Positions 1 to 7,883 of a DNA stretch of 64,000 bases are shown in pieces. The position numbers and the translations under genes were made by a program. The notes beneath the pieces are model-generated. The model did not search any database. It worked only from the letters and a program-made list of their open reading frames with translations, and had not been told where the DNA came from. The stretch's first letter is position 1; every line of letters begins with the position of its first letter. Source of the stretch: Chrysosporum bergii ANA360D (GTDB lineage: Bacteria > Cyanobacteriota > Cyanobacteriia > Cyanobacteriales > Nostocaceae); contig NZ_JANQDH010000013.1 in the NCBI RefSeq assembly GCF_029891735.1, positions 1 through 64,000 on the forward strand, written 5' to 3'.

Positions 1-306
1 TTCCTTTATTTCTCGGTAAACTCGCGTTTCTTGCAGTGTGATTCCCAACATTTCCTCTACCTCCCGTTGGCTCTTATCTTCAAACTTGTACACCATAATT
101 GTTGTTATTAACTCTATTATGGCGCGATTTTCTGGTTGAGAAATTTCCTGCTGACTCCTGGTTAATAAATACCTGGCTTCTTCGGTTGTTTCTTCTTCGT
201 CAATTGTAGTTAACATCATCAAGGCAACCCATACAGGTAATTGGCGAATATCTCCCAGTTCATTCAAATATATCCTATGTACCTGTGGGCTATTAAAGGG
301 ACTTTA
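1..306 (-). pseudogene. C-terminal remnant of an Rpn/DUF2887-like cyanobacterial protein
   Basis: One minus-strand frame is open from about 305 to the window edge. It contains LPVWVALMMLTTIDEEET, then YKFEDKSQREVEEMLGI and QETRVYREIKE. I recognise these as the C-terminal part of the Rpn (recombination-promoting nuclease / putative transposase, DUF2887-like) proteins that are abundant in cyanobacteria. A TAA codon lies immediately upstream in the same frame, at about 303-305. No start codon or N-terminal nuclease part exists, because the next gene begins there. The 3' end runs off the window. The reading is a decayed fragment; assignment to the exact subfamily is less certain. Confidence 0.6.
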
Positions 307-309
307 GCA

Positions 310-579
310 TCATTTTGATTGTTGTACCTCTTCAACTGAATCTAGTCCAGAAATGGCATCACTGGATTGGCTAGGGAAATTTAACTCCTGCATTTCCGGT
401 GATGATTCCATAATTTGATCATTGAAGTAAGAGCCAAGAATCTTGTCATAGTTAGAAGCAACGGCTAAAAATGCACCGCCCAAAACATAGATTGGTAAGG
501 GCAGATGAAACTTTTTTAACCAATCAAACAGTTCTGCCAAAGCAAACAAAACTAAAAAACAAGCCAGCCAAACTCTCAT
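310..579 (-). CDS. Small conserved-type membrane protein, function unknown
   Basis: The 89-residue product starts MRVWLACFLVLFALAELF. It has one N-terminal hydrophobic segment (residues 2-16), a second at about 30-42 (YVLGGAFLAVA), and an acidic, Ser/Glu-rich tail. I chose the ATG at 579 over the upstream TTG at 600 because AGGAG lies 8-9 bases before it. The protein is probably an integral membrane protein with a cytoplasmic tail. I do not recognise a named family. It is a monocistronic gene between the Rpn-like remnant and a methyltransferase gene. Confidence 0.6.
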   Translation of the reverse strand: MRVWLACFLVLFALAELFDWLKKFHLPLPIYVLGGAFLAVASNYDKILGSYFNDQIMESSPEMQELNFPSQSSDAISGLDSVEEVQQSK

Positions 580-721
580 TTTTCCATCTCCTGCGTGCAA
601 GCAAGTCCAGTAATAAAGTAAACAGCCTGCATGATACTTGATCTTTAGAGTAACTACAAACGCCTAGAAAACTGGGTGAGAGAACATACCCACCCAGACA
701 TATAAGTTAAATATAGAAGGT

Positions 722-1786
722 TTAATTTACAGCTGGCTTATGAGCGATAAAATACTTACTAACAAAGTGAACCTGGGTGGAAATGTTTTCAAAACCGGCT
801 GCTTCTAAACGTTGTACCAAATCATCATGGGTGTAATCCCGGTAGTAGGGTTCATGAAAGACTTCTGGGAAAGATTCCATGGTTACAGCTAATTCAGGTG
901 AATCACTCATTTGAATGGAATCACAAATGACAAATACTCCCCCCGGTTTTGTCACTCGGAAACATTGTTCAATCACTTTTTGCCTCACCTGTGCTGGTAA
1001 CTCATGGAAGAGAAACACAGAAGTGACACCATGGAAGTAGTCATTTAAATAAGGTAACTCCTCCGCATTAGCTTGTAACAGTTGGGGTAACTCTCCGGGA
1101 ATCTCTGACAGGTGTTGATTGGCCTTACGCAAATAAGCGGGAGACAAATCCATACCATATAACGATGCTTGAGGTAAAGCACCCCGAATCATTCTTAATG
1201 TCCGTCCAGTACCACAAGCCACATCTAAAATACGCATTTGTCGTGGCGCAACAGAATCAAAAGCTTTTAGCCCTTGCTTGAGAGGTGCAAGAATCCGCCT
1301 CCGCATAGGGTCAGCAGTGCCACTAAAGAGAAGTTCTACCTGCAAATCATATAAATTGGCTGATTCGGCACTCAAATAGCCATTACTTTGATGATGGAAA
1401 TTCTGCACATAATAGCTGGGATAACCATCGGTTTCTATTTGCGGTGAAAATTCTTGATATTTCTTTTTCTCAGACCGTTCCCAGGTTTGAGGTAAGTCCA
1501 GGCATACCAGTGGATAGTAGCGGAAAAAATCTGACCAAGGGTTGTCAAACAGTAAGCTTTGGGGATATATCCCTTTTTCTGCATCCTGCCAGTCTGTTTC
1601 TAGCAGCTGATTCATTTTTTCTCGCAGTTTGAACAAAACTTCGTTAGGAATGGGTTTCCTCTTTTGTCCCAGACTGGGATGAATCAGATTCATCAGCCGT
1701 GAACTTAAGGTTTTGTGAGCCAGACCGAAATAACTTTTGCCTTGTTGAAAGGTTTGATAAGTCAGCTTAGTTAAAGTGTCAGACAT
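722..1786 (-). CDS. Class I SAM-dependent methyltransferase
   Basis: The 354-residue product has a Rossmann-type methyltransferase domain in its C-terminal half. Motif I is ILDVACGTGRTLRMI (glycine-rich loop at residues 189-194), followed by YGMDLSPAYL (motif II acidic residue) and LLQANAEELPYLNDYF. The N-terminal 170 residues are not a recognisable catalytic domain and may bind the substrate. The domain resembles Methyltransf_11/25-type enzymes acting on small molecules, often quinones or lipids. The substrate cannot be read from the sequence. The gene is transcribed alone and convergent to nothing nearby. Confidence 0.8.
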   Translation of the reverse strand: MSDTLTKLTYQTFQQGKSYFGLAHKTLSSRLMNLIHPSLGQKRKPIPNEVLFKLREKMNQLLETDWQDAEKGIYPQSLLFDNPWSDFFRYYPLVCLDLPQTWERSEKKKYQEFSPQIETDGYPSYYVQNFHHQSNGYLSAESANLYDLQVELLFSGTADPMRRRILAPLKQGLKAFDSVAPRQMRILDVACGTGRTLRMIRGALPQASLYGMDLSPAYLRKANQHLSEIPGELPQLLQANAEELPYLNDYFHGVTSVFLFHELPAQVRQKVIEQCFRVTKPGGVFVICDSIQMSDSPELAVTMESFPEVFHEPYYRDYTHDDLVQRLEAAGFENISTQVHFVSKYFIAHKPAVN

Positions 1787-1944
1787 GGAAATCAGTTAGG
1801 GGTTTATTACTTTTATTCAGTATATGTAAAAGATTGTAACGGAAAATTCATCTATCTTAGGAACCTGATATTTGGCAGTTTACTGGGTTCATAGCCCATC
1901 CTCAACTACCAAAATGTAAATTTTTGTAAATAAAATGCAATTCT

Positions 1945-1958
1945 GTAACTTTCACTAC
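1945..1958 (+). promoter_or_regulatory. NtcA-binding site in the gifA promoter, repressing position
   Basis: A perfect GTA-N8-TAC motif (GTAACTTTCACTAC) is centred at 1951.5. A likely -10 box, TATTCT, lies only 10 bases downstream at 1969-1974. NtcA bound here would cover the -35 region and spacer and block RNA polymerase. This is how gifA and gifB are controlled in characterised cyanobacteria: NtcA represses them under nitrogen limitation. The motif and spacing are seen directly; repression is inferred from that knowledge. Confidence 0.75.
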
Positions 1959-2034
1959 AGAATTCTGCTATTCTCATCATAGAAGGCAAAACAAGCCATT
2001 CAACACTCAAGCCACAAACCATCAGGAGAAATAT

Positions 2035-2235
2035 ATGTCTATTCAAGATAGGTCTCGCGCGTTAGCAGTGCGTCAATATCAACAAGTGAAAAACCGTCAA
2101 CAATCAATGCTGATGCGTGCAGCACAGGAACTGGGTCTTCCTGAAGAATTGTCTGAATACTGGAATCCGATTCAAGGCAAAATTGATCCCACCACTCGGT
2201 TACTTTATGAAAGCAGCCACGCTGCAATGAGCTAA
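2035..2235 (+). CDS. gifA: Glutamine synthetase inactivating factor IF7
   Basis: The 66-residue basic protein begins MSIQDRSRALAVRQYQ, continues VKNRQQSMLMRAA, and ends YESSHAAMS, matching the cyanobacterial inactivating factors IF7/IF17. Arginines 8, 21 and 28, reported as essential for binding glutamine synthetase in Synechocystis IF7, are all present. IF7 binds GlnA directly and inactivates it when ammonium is plentiful; it is intrinsically disordered and is degraded when nitrogen becomes scarce. An AGGAG ribosome site lies just before the ATG. The gene is convergent with its target glnA, and a repressing-type NtcA site is at 1945. Confidence 0.85.
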   Translation: MSIQDRSRALAVRQYQQVKNRQQSMLMRAAQELGLPEELSEYWNPIQGKIDPTTRLLYESSHAAMS

Positions 2236-2321
2236 TTTTCACCATTATCAATAAAACGTGAACACCAGGGTTATAGACTTAAGGTCTAGGTTCCTGGCTT
2301 TCAAATGGCTATTAACCCGAT

Positions 2322-2376
2322 TTTTATATCTCACGCAGAGGCGCAGAAGCCCGGAGGGAGAGAGGGAGAGGTGGAA
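2322..2376. repeat. Purine-rich intergenic tract of cyanobacterial dispersed-repeat type
   Basis: The stretch CTCACGCAGAGGCGCAGAAG followed by GGAGGGAGAGAGGGAGAGG resembles the 'acgcagaggcgcaga' tracts scattered in Nostocales intergenic DNA. It lies between the convergent gifA and glnA genes. Only one copy is seen in this window, so the assignment rests on memory of such tracts. Confidence 0.35.
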
Positions 2377-2423
2377 TAAGGATATCAGGTTGTTGTTTAA
2401 ATACATGAAAACTAGTGATAGGT

Positions 2424-2452
2424 AAAAAAAAGCCACCCCCAAGGGTGGCAAA
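2424..2452 (-). terminator. Rho-independent terminator of glnA
   Basis: GCCACCC (2432-2438) pairs perfectly with GGGTGGC (2443-2449) around a short CCAA loop. Read on the minus strand, the stem is followed by a run of eight T (2424-2431). It lies 20 bases past the glnA stop codon and is oriented for glnA. Confidence 0.9.
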
Positions 2453-2472
2453 GATTTACTCACTAGCTCTAA

Positions 2473-3888
2473 TCAGCAATCGTAATAAAGGTAAAACTCA
2501 TAAGGATGAGGACGTAACTGCATCTGTTTAACTTCATTAGCCAGCTTGTAGTCAATCCAGTTCTGGATAAAGTCTTCTGAGAAAACTCCTGTTTCTGTTA
2601 AGAAAGCATGATCCTTTTCTAGTGCTTCCAAGGCCAATTCCAGAGAACCGGGAGTGGAAGGAACTTTCGCTAATTCTTCTGGAGAGAGTTCGTAAATATT
2701 TTTATCCAAGGGTTCGCCGGGATGGATTTTGTTCTTGATACCATCAATTCCTGCACACAGCATGGCAGCAAATGCCAAGTAGGGGTTAGAAGTGGCATCA
2801 GGACACCGGAATTCTAAACGTTTAGCTTTGGGGTTATCACCAGATAAAGGAATCCGCACTGAAGCAGAACGATTACCTTGAGAGTAGGCCAAGTTGACTG
2901 GTGCTTCATAACCAGGTACTAGGCGCTTATAAGAGTTAGTTGTGGGGTTGGTAATGGCTAAAAGTGCTGGTGCGTGCTTGAGGATACCACCAATGTAGTA
3001 GAGTCCTAGTTCACTTAAACCAGCATACTTGTCACCTGCAAATAAAGGTTTGCCATCTTTCCAAATGGACTGGTGACAGTGCATACCAGAACCGTTATCG
3101 CCAAAAATCGGCTTGGGCATAAAGGTTACTGTTTTGCCGTATTTCTTGGCCACATTCTTAATGACATATTTATATGTCATTAGCCAATCAGCAGCTTCAA
3201 TTAATTTACCGAAGCGGAAACCTAGTTCGCACTGACCGCCAGTGGCAACTTCGTGATGTTGTTTTTCAATGGGTACGCCGCAATCTCTCATGATCAGCAG
3301 CATTTCTGTACGCATATCTTGGAAGGTGTCTGTTGGCGGTACTGGAAAGTAACCTTCTTTGAATCGGGGTTTGTAACCCAAGTTGGGGCTTTCTTTCCTA
3401 CCGGAATTCCAACGACCCTCTACTGAGTCTACATGATAGTAAGCTTCATGGGCGTTTTGATCAAAGCGAACATCGTCAAAGATGAAAAATTCCGCTTCAG
3501 GTCCTAAAAAAGCTGTGTCACCAATGCCAGTGGAAACTAAGTAGTCGATGGCTTTTTGTCCAATTACACGGGGACAACGGCTGTACCATTCCCCCGTGCG
3601 TGGTTCTTTAATACTACAAATGATACTTAAAGTTGGCTCTTTCATGAAGGGGTCGATCCAAGCTGTATTGGCATCGAGTACCATCATCATGTCTGATTCG
3701 TTGATGCTTTTCCAACCCCGAATGCTGGAACCGTCGAAAGGCACGCCATCCGAGAAGGAACTTTCATCGATTTGGTTATGATACACCGTGAGATGCTGCC
3801 AAGTACCTATTATGTCGATGAATTTCAGATCAATCATCTGAATGTTTTGGTCTTGAATCATTTTCAAGACTTCTTTTGGGGTTGTCAT
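2473..3888 (-). CDS. glnA: Glutamine synthetase, type I
   Basis: The 471-residue enzyme condenses glutamate and ammonium to glutamine, the entry point of nitrogen in the GS-GOGAT cycle; it works as a cytoplasmic dodecamer. Visible GS-I features are the beta-grasp FDGSSIRGW (51-59), metal ligands in [10 protein letters not shown] (E131, E133) and the ATP-binding stretch [14 protein letters not shown] (259-272). The C-terminus is [13 protein letters not shown]. Full length matches the family. Cyanobacterial GlnA is controlled by protein inhibitors rather than only by adenylylation, and the inhibitor gene gifA lies just downstream and convergent. An NtcA-activated promoter lies upstream and a strong terminator downstream. 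Confidence 0.97.
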   Translation of the reverse strand: MTTPKEVLKMIQDQNIQMIDLKFIDIIGTWQHLTVYHNQIDESSFSDGVPFDGSSIRGWKSINESDMMMVLDANTAWIDPFMKEPTLSIICSIKEPRTGEWYSRCPRVIGQKAIDYLVSTGIGDTAFLGPEAEFFIFDDVRFDQNAHEAYYHVDSVEGRWNSGRKESPNLGYKPRFKEGYFPVPPTDTFQDMRTEMLLIMRDCGVPIEKQHHEVATGGQCELGFRFGKLIEAADWLMTYKYVIKNVAKKYGKTVTFMPKPIFGDNGSGMHCHQSIWKDGKPLFAGDKYAGLSELGLYYIGGILKHAPALLAITNPTTNSYKRLVPGYEAPVNLAYSQGNRSASVRIPLSGDNPKAKRLEFRCPDATSNPYLAFAAMLCAGIDGIKNKIHPGEPLDKNIYELSPEELAKVPSTPGSLELALEALEKDHAFLTETGVFSEDFIQNWIDYKLANEVKQMQLRPHPYEFYLYYDC

Positions 3889-3986
3889 TTTTACTCCTTC
3901 TCTACCAATTTCAAATCAAACCAAAATCTTCCAAAGCATCCTCATCCAGATGATTTGAACTAAGTTGTGCATGACACCATTCAAAT

Positions 3987-3992
3987 ATCATA
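3987..3992 (-). promoter_or_regulatory. -10 box of the NtcA-dependent glnA promoter
   Basis: TATGAT on the minus strand begins 23 bases after the NtcA site at 4016-4029. That is the standard distance for class II NtcA activation. Transcription would start near 3980, giving a leader of about 90 bases. Confidence 0.7.
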
Positions 3993-4015
3993 AATCCTGG
4001 ACATTAGGAAATTTT

Positions 4016-4029
4016 GTAGTGTTTGTTAC
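4016..4029 (-). promoter_or_regulatory. NtcA-binding site activating glnA
   Basis: A perfect GTA-N8-TAC (minus strand GTAACAAACACTAC) is followed 23 bases later by a TATGAT -10 box and no obvious -35 box. This is the canonical NtcA-activated promoter architecture. NtcA is the cyanobacterial global nitrogen regulator, stimulated by 2-oxoglutarate. The rest of the glnA-apcF spacer (3889-4258) is AT-rich and should also hold the divergent apcF promoter. Confidence 0.8.
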
Positions 4030-4258
4030 AGCTTATTCAGATTACAGGTTATATTAACCTTTTCCTGAACATCTATACAAAAGTTAAAGTTAATCTCATT
4101 AGTGGTCAAGTTTGGCATAGAATCCTTTATGAGCAAATAAAGTGTTTTTGTGTCTCATCAGATTTTAAATAAAATAAATGACACAAAAATTTACTGGTGC
4201 GTAAGTGCAACCAAAATTAATATCAAACCATAGATAGCATTGATTGGGAGAAGAAGGA

Positions 4259-4768
4259 ATGCGCGATGCAGTTACAAGCTTGATTAATAACTATGACGTT
4301 GCTGGCAGGTATTTTGACAGGAATGCAATTGACAGCTTAAAGTCTTACTTTGCCAGTGGTACAGCAAGGGTACAAGCCGCGGCAGCGATTAATTCTAATG
4401 CAGCTGCTCTGGTTAAACAAGCTGGTTCTCAGTTATTTGCAGAACAGCCGGAGTTGATTCGTCCGGGCGGTAATGCTTACACCACTCGTCGTTATGCCGC
4501 TTGTCTGCGGGATATGGACTACTACCTACGTTATGCTACCTATGCCATGGTTGCAGGTAATATGAATGTGTTGGATGAACGTGTACTCCAAGGATTGCGG
4601 GAAACTTACAATTCTTTGGGTGTACCCATTGGACCGACGGTTTTTGGTATCCAAATTCTCAAAGGTCTGGTCAAGGAACAAGTGGCTGCTGCTGGTATTG
4701 CTGATACTTCCTTTGTGGATGAGCCTTTTGATTATATGACTCGTGAGTTGAGCGAAAAGGACATTTAG
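4259..4768 (+). CDS. apcF: Allophycocyanin beta-18 subunit
   Basis: The 169-residue product is a phycobiliprotein of the phycobilisome core. It substitutes for ApcB in core trimers that hand energy to the photosystem. It shows YTTRRYAACLRDMDYYLRYA with the chromophore cysteine C82, the methylated-type asparagine N72 in GGNAYTT, and the tail ILKGLVKEQVAA. It is longer at the C-terminus and divergent in the N-terminal half compared with ApcB, which points to ApcF. The ATG at 4259 was chosen over the in-frame TTG at 4244 because the bases between them form the ribosome site (GGGAGAAGAAGG). It is divergent from glnA. Confidence 0.88.
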   Translation: MRDAVTSLINNYDVAGRYFDRNAIDSLKSYFASGTARVQAAAAINSNAAALVKQAGSQLFAEQPELIRPGGNAYTTRRYAACLRDMDYYLRYATYAMVAGNMNVLDERVLQGLRETYNSLGVPIGPTVFGIQILKGLVKEQVAAAGIADTSFVDEPFDYMTRELSEKDI

Positions 4769-4800
4769 TTTCACCACAATTATCTAGTTCAGCTAAGATC

Positions 4801-4847
4801 AAGCGATCGCACATTATTTGTTGAGTGTGTAGCGATCGCTTTTTTTA
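4801..4847 (+). terminator. Terminator of apcF built from two HIP1 octamers
   Basis: AAGCGATCGC (4801-4810) pairs with GCGATCGCTT (4832-4841) to give a 10-bp stem with a loop of about 20 bases. It is followed by a run of T to 4847. Each arm contains a HIP1 octamer GCGATCGC, so the abundant HIP1 site has been used to make the stem. It lies 30 bases after the apcF stop codon. Confidence 0.7.
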
Positions 4848-4896
4848 CACCCAATTATAGTAATAGTCTAGCTTATAGTGAATTTTGCCCAAGTGA

Positions 4897-4925
4897 GGCA
4901 GCGGGCAAGATGCCCGCCCTACAAG
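4897..4925 (+). repeat. Palindromic dispersed repeat, copy 1
   Basis: GCGGGCA (4901-4907) and TGCCCGC (4911-4917) form a 7-bp stem with a 3-base loop, flanked by CAG and CTACAAG. It belongs to the family of six copies in this window with core 'GTAGCGGGCAAGA...GCCCGCACTAC'. Confidence 0.7.
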
Positions 4926-4964
4926 ACGATCATTTACATTTGTATCTCACGTATGTAAAAAATG

Positions 4965-5339
4965 CTATATACTGTTTTTGATACTAACAGAGCATTTCCA
5001 TAGAGAAGCAAAATTACTCAGTAAGCAGGTTATAGCTAGAAATAATAATATATATGTAGGCAACATGACCACACCAATCATCAGCCAAGTATATACATGA
5101 GATATCATCACCACAGCAAAAATACTGGCAATCCCTACACATCTCCATACTTGACTGATGGGGCGACCTAATACAGTGACGATAATAGTCAGGGATGAAG
5201 CGATGATGTTGGCGGGGATGAGAAATGCACAAATAGTAGTGCAATTAGCACGGGAAAACTCAGCTAAAGTGTTGAAATCAAACATTAAATCAAGCATTAA
5301 TTTTTCTTGTAGGTTGATTCTGGGGAAAAATGTCAACAT
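4965..5339 (-). CDS. Small hydrophobic membrane protein, function unknown
   Basis: The 124-residue product is strongly hydrophobic, with about three or four membrane segments: CAFLIPANIIASSLTIIVTVL, VGIASIFAVVMISHVYTWL and MIGVVMLPTYILLFLAITCLL. The composition and the NxLAEFSR start look like a real protein. An internal ATG at 5297 (MLDLMFDFNTLAEFS) may be the true start, because the first 14 residues are not membrane-like and neither ATG has a strong ribosome site. I do not recognise a named family. A perfect inverted repeat lies just upstream at 5359-5380. Confidence 0.55.
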   Translation of the reverse strand: MLTFFPRINLQEKLMLDLMFDFNTLAEFSRANCTTICAFLIPANIIASSLTIIVTVLGRPISQVWRCVGIASIFAVVMISHVYTWLMIGVVMLPTYILLFLAITCLLSNFASLWKCSVSIKNSI

Positions 5340-5358
5340 ATTGTTAGAGATTTCAACT

Positions 5359-5380
5359 TACATTAGCATAAGCTAATGTA
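5359..5380. promoter_or_regulatory. Perfect 9-bp inverted repeat upstream of the membrane protein gene
   Basis: TACATTAGC, a 4-base loop ATAA, then GCTAATGTA form a perfect palindrome 20 bases upstream of the minus-strand ORF start. There is no G+C-rich stem plus T-run on either side, so an operator or a leader hairpin is more likely than a terminator. Confidence 0.4.
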
Positions 5381-5543
5381 TTTACTTTAACTATGTTACA
5401 TAATTTAAACTCCTAGCCAAAATGACTACTAATACCCTTAGTCCATCTTCACAAAGAATTAAGAAATGTTATATGATTAGATGTAGATGGGATAATCATA
5501 AAAAAAACCTATAGTTGTATAAATATTGAAAAAAATATAAAAA

Positions 5544-6497
5544 ATGTGCGATCGCAAATACGCTATTCTGGGAACTGGTGCTTTAGGTGGGTTTTATGGG
5601 GCTAAATTACAAAAGGCTGGTTTAGATGTTCACTTTTTGCTCAAGAGTGATTACCAACACGTGAGCCAATGTGGTTTATTTGTCCAGTCTAAAGACGGTG
5701 ACTTTACCCTTCACCAAGTCAATGCTTATCATAATGTAGAACAGATGCCACAATGTGATGTAGTCATAGTGGCACTCAAGACAACTCAAAATTATTTACT
5801 ACCCAAATTACTACCATTAATAGTTAAACATAGTGGGGTAGTGTTGGTATTGCAAAACGGATTAGGCATAGAAGAAGATATTGCCCAAATAGTTAGCAAT
5901 GTTCACATCATAGGTGGGTTATGTTTTCTCTGTTCCAATAAAGTCGGACCAGGGCATATTCATCATTTAGATTATGGCAAAATCACCCTAGCGGAGTATA
6001 ACCCTGAATATCAACCCCATCTTATTACAGAAAAAATGGAGCAAATTGCCCATGACTTTCAAACTGCTGGTATCCCCATAGAACTAGTCCCAGACTTACT
6101 GCTGGCGCGTTGGCAAAAATTGGTGTGGAACATACCCTACAATGGACTATCTGTCATTCTCAATGCCACAACAGAGGAATTAATGGCAAATGCTGACACC
6201 CGGAGATTAATTGAACAATTGATGAATGAAGTAGCAGCAGGGGCGAAAAGTTCTGGGCGTATTATCCCCCACAGCTTCATTGAAACCATGCTTAATTACA
6301 CAGTCAAAATGAAGCCTTACCGTACCAGCATGAAAATCGACTATGATCAACGCCGTCCCTTAGAAATAGAAGCTATTTTTGCTAGTCCCCTAAAAAAATC
6401 CCAGACAGCGGGTGTAAACTTACCACAAATCAGCTGTCTATATCATCAACTACAGTTTTTAGACCAGAGAAATAGATCCGCACACCCCACCCCCTAA
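5544..6497 (+). CDS. 2-dehydropantoate 2-reductase family (ketopantoate reductase-like)
   Basis: The 317-residue product starts with an NAD(P)-binding loop, AILGTGALGGFYGAKL (GxGxxG at residues 10-15). It contains VALKTTQN, VVLVLQNGLGIEEDI and the C-terminal ARWQKLVWNIPYNGLS. These are features of ApbA/PanE proteins, which reduce 2-dehydropantoate to pantoate for coenzyme A synthesis. Several paralogues of this family act on other 2-ketoacids, and cyanobacteria may carry more than one, so panE itself is not asserted. It is monocistronic. An imperfect inverted repeat (TATGATTA...TAATCATA, 5472-5500) lies upstream. Confidence 0.8.
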   Translation: MCDRKYAILGTGALGGFYGAKLQKAGLDVHFLLKSDYQHVSQCGLFVQSKDGDFTLHQVNAYHNVEQMPQCDVVIVALKTTQNYLLPKLLPLIVKHSGVVLVLQNGLGIEEDIAQIVSNVHIIGGLCFLCSNKVGPGHIHHLDYGKITLAEYNPEYQPHLITEKMEQIAHDFQTAGIPIELVPDLLLARWQKLVWNIPYNGLSVILNATTEELMANADTRRLIEQLMNEVAAGAKSSGRIIPHSFIETMLNYTVKMKPYRTSMKIDYDQRRPLEIEAIFASPLKKSQTAGVNLPQISCLYHQLQFLDQRNRSAHPTP

Positions 6498-6744
6498 TTC
6501 CCTTCCCGCTTGCTCTGATGCGAGACAAAGCGCAGCTTTAAATGTAACAGATTATGGGTTTAGCTGCACAAGAGCTTATAACTTAACAGTAGCAAGGGAG
6601 TAAATATATTCAACTTAATCTAACTAAAAGATTTGTTGCATTACTTAAAAATAATAACAGTATTATATTGCAGTTTGTAAATATATTTTGGGTATTACCA
6701 GATTATTCCTTTAGACTGAATCTCAACGATAAAGTATTGAATCA

Positions 6745-7071
6745 ATGCAAATGCACTCAATCAATTTTATGTGCCACGAATTTGTAGTTGCTGTATCCTT
6801 TTTCGCTTGTATTGCTGGTCTGTTGTTGCTATGGGAGCGCAACCCTTCAAAAGATCATCTAGAAGAAACAGAGAAAATACTGTTTAGAATGAGTTTTTCT
6901 TATTGGCTCGTTTACTGTTTTGCCTTTGGTGTGGAAAAGTTGATTTTCCCAGACTGGGAAACTATACTTATGTCAGTGAAAATCACTACAGCTTTGTCAT
7001 ATTTCTTAACCTTTTCTTGTGTGCTGAGTTTACCATTACATAAAATTTCAGTTCGCCGGGTACAAGAATAG
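6745..7071 (+). CDS. Small membrane protein, function unknown
   Basis: The 108-residue product has three predicted membrane segments: FVVAVSFFACIAGLLLLW, MSFSYWLVYCFAFGVEKLIF and ITTALSYFLTFSCVLSLPL. The linker is charged (ERNPSKDHLEETEK). No family is recognised. The start could be the second Met (MHSINFMC). The preceding 247 bases (6498-6744) show no gene. Confidence 0.5.
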   Translation: MQMHSINFMCHEFVVAVSFFACIAGLLLLWERNPSKDHLEETEKILFRMSFSYWLVYCFAFGVEKLIFPDWETILMSVKITTALSYFLTFSCVLSLPLHKISVRRVQE

Positions 7072-7113
7072 CCTATTTGGTGAAAAATTGATGAATAACT
7101 GAACAATGGACTA

Positions 7114-7434
7114 TTAACTGGCTTTAGTTTTCATAGCCATGGCAATTTTATCTTTAAGTTTATCCTGATCCAAAGTGGTCAGGATAAAAACCTCTTGTAC
7201 TGTCTTACCGTGACGGGCTATAACTTTGTAACCACCCCGAATAGGTACAGATACCCGTAACTGCATTGTGGGACAATGACCTTTAGCCCGCCCAATGACA
7301 CCAGGCGTGACAGTTTGAATCCCATCTTGTTGACAGAGACGTTCTAAAATAGGGATGAGACCAGAGATATGAGTTGAGTGATTCCAGACTAATCTGCCAT
7401 CTTTGCCAGAAGTGTCTTTAGCGGGGTTGCTCAT
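7114..7434 (-). CDS. DUF2103 family metal-binding-type protein
   Basis: The 106-residue product reads GRLVWNHSTHISGLIPILERL and later TVTPGVIGRAKGHCPTMQLRVSVP. This matches the small cyanobacterial DUF2103 family, annotated as predicted metal-binding because of its conserved His/Cys residues. It lies 8 bases downstream of clpS on the same strand, so the two are probably co-transcribed. The link suggests a role near protein quality control, but no function is established. Confidence 0.75.
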   Translation of the reverse strand: MSNPAKDTSGKDGRLVWNHSTHISGLIPILERLCQQDGIQTVTPGVIGRAKGHCPTMQLRVSVPIRGGYKVIARHGKTVQEVFILTTLDQDKLKDKIAMAMKTKAS

Positions 7435-7442
7435 AAGGGTAA

Positions 7443-7769
7443 TTAAGCAGCTTCTAAAGGAGCCATTGTCAAACCAGCTCGACGCAGCTGTTGATGATAC
7501 AATTCAGCCATTTCTTGGGGACCGACCCAGACAATGGCTTGTCCTTCATAGTGTACTTGATTAGTCAAGTCCCAGGCAAGATCACCGGTCATTCCGGGAA
7601 TATACTTCATTAAACACTCAGACACGTGTTGAAAAGTGTTGAAGTCATCATTTAAAACAATGACTTTGTAATTGGGGTAAGGCTTGCGGGTAACTTGATT
7701 AGACAGTCCGGGGGCTACAGAGGGGGCTGTACTTGTTCCGTAAACAGCTGCTGAAAGTCTTGTAACCAT
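7443..7769 (-). CDS. clpS: ATP-dependent Clp protease adaptor ClpS
   Basis: The 108-residue adaptor delivers N-degron substrates to the ClpC/ClpP-type protease. Core motifs are YKVIVLNDDFNTFQHVSECLMK (pocket residues N and D of LNDD) and AIVWVGPQEMAELYHQQLRRAGL. The N-terminal 30 residues are a flexible extension that may enter the AAA+ chaperone. I chose the ATG at 7769; a TTG at 7784 is possible but less likely. Cyanobacteria usually carry two ClpS paralogues, and I cannot tell which this is. Operon with the DUF2103 gene. Confidence 0.88.
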   Translation of the reverse strand: MVTRLSAAVYGTSTAPSVAPGLSNQVTRKPYPNYKVIVLNDDFNTFQHVSECLMKYIPGMTGDLAWDLTNQVHYEGQAIVWVGPQEMAELYHQQLRRAGLTMAPLEAA

Positions 7770-7883
7770 AAAACAGTTAGTCAAGAAAATTTTACAAAAC
7801 TACATTTATTGATAACTAGTTTAGTCCATATCTGTCAAGTCAACCGCAAATCCGCTCAATCTAAAATCTAAAATTGTTTCTCC

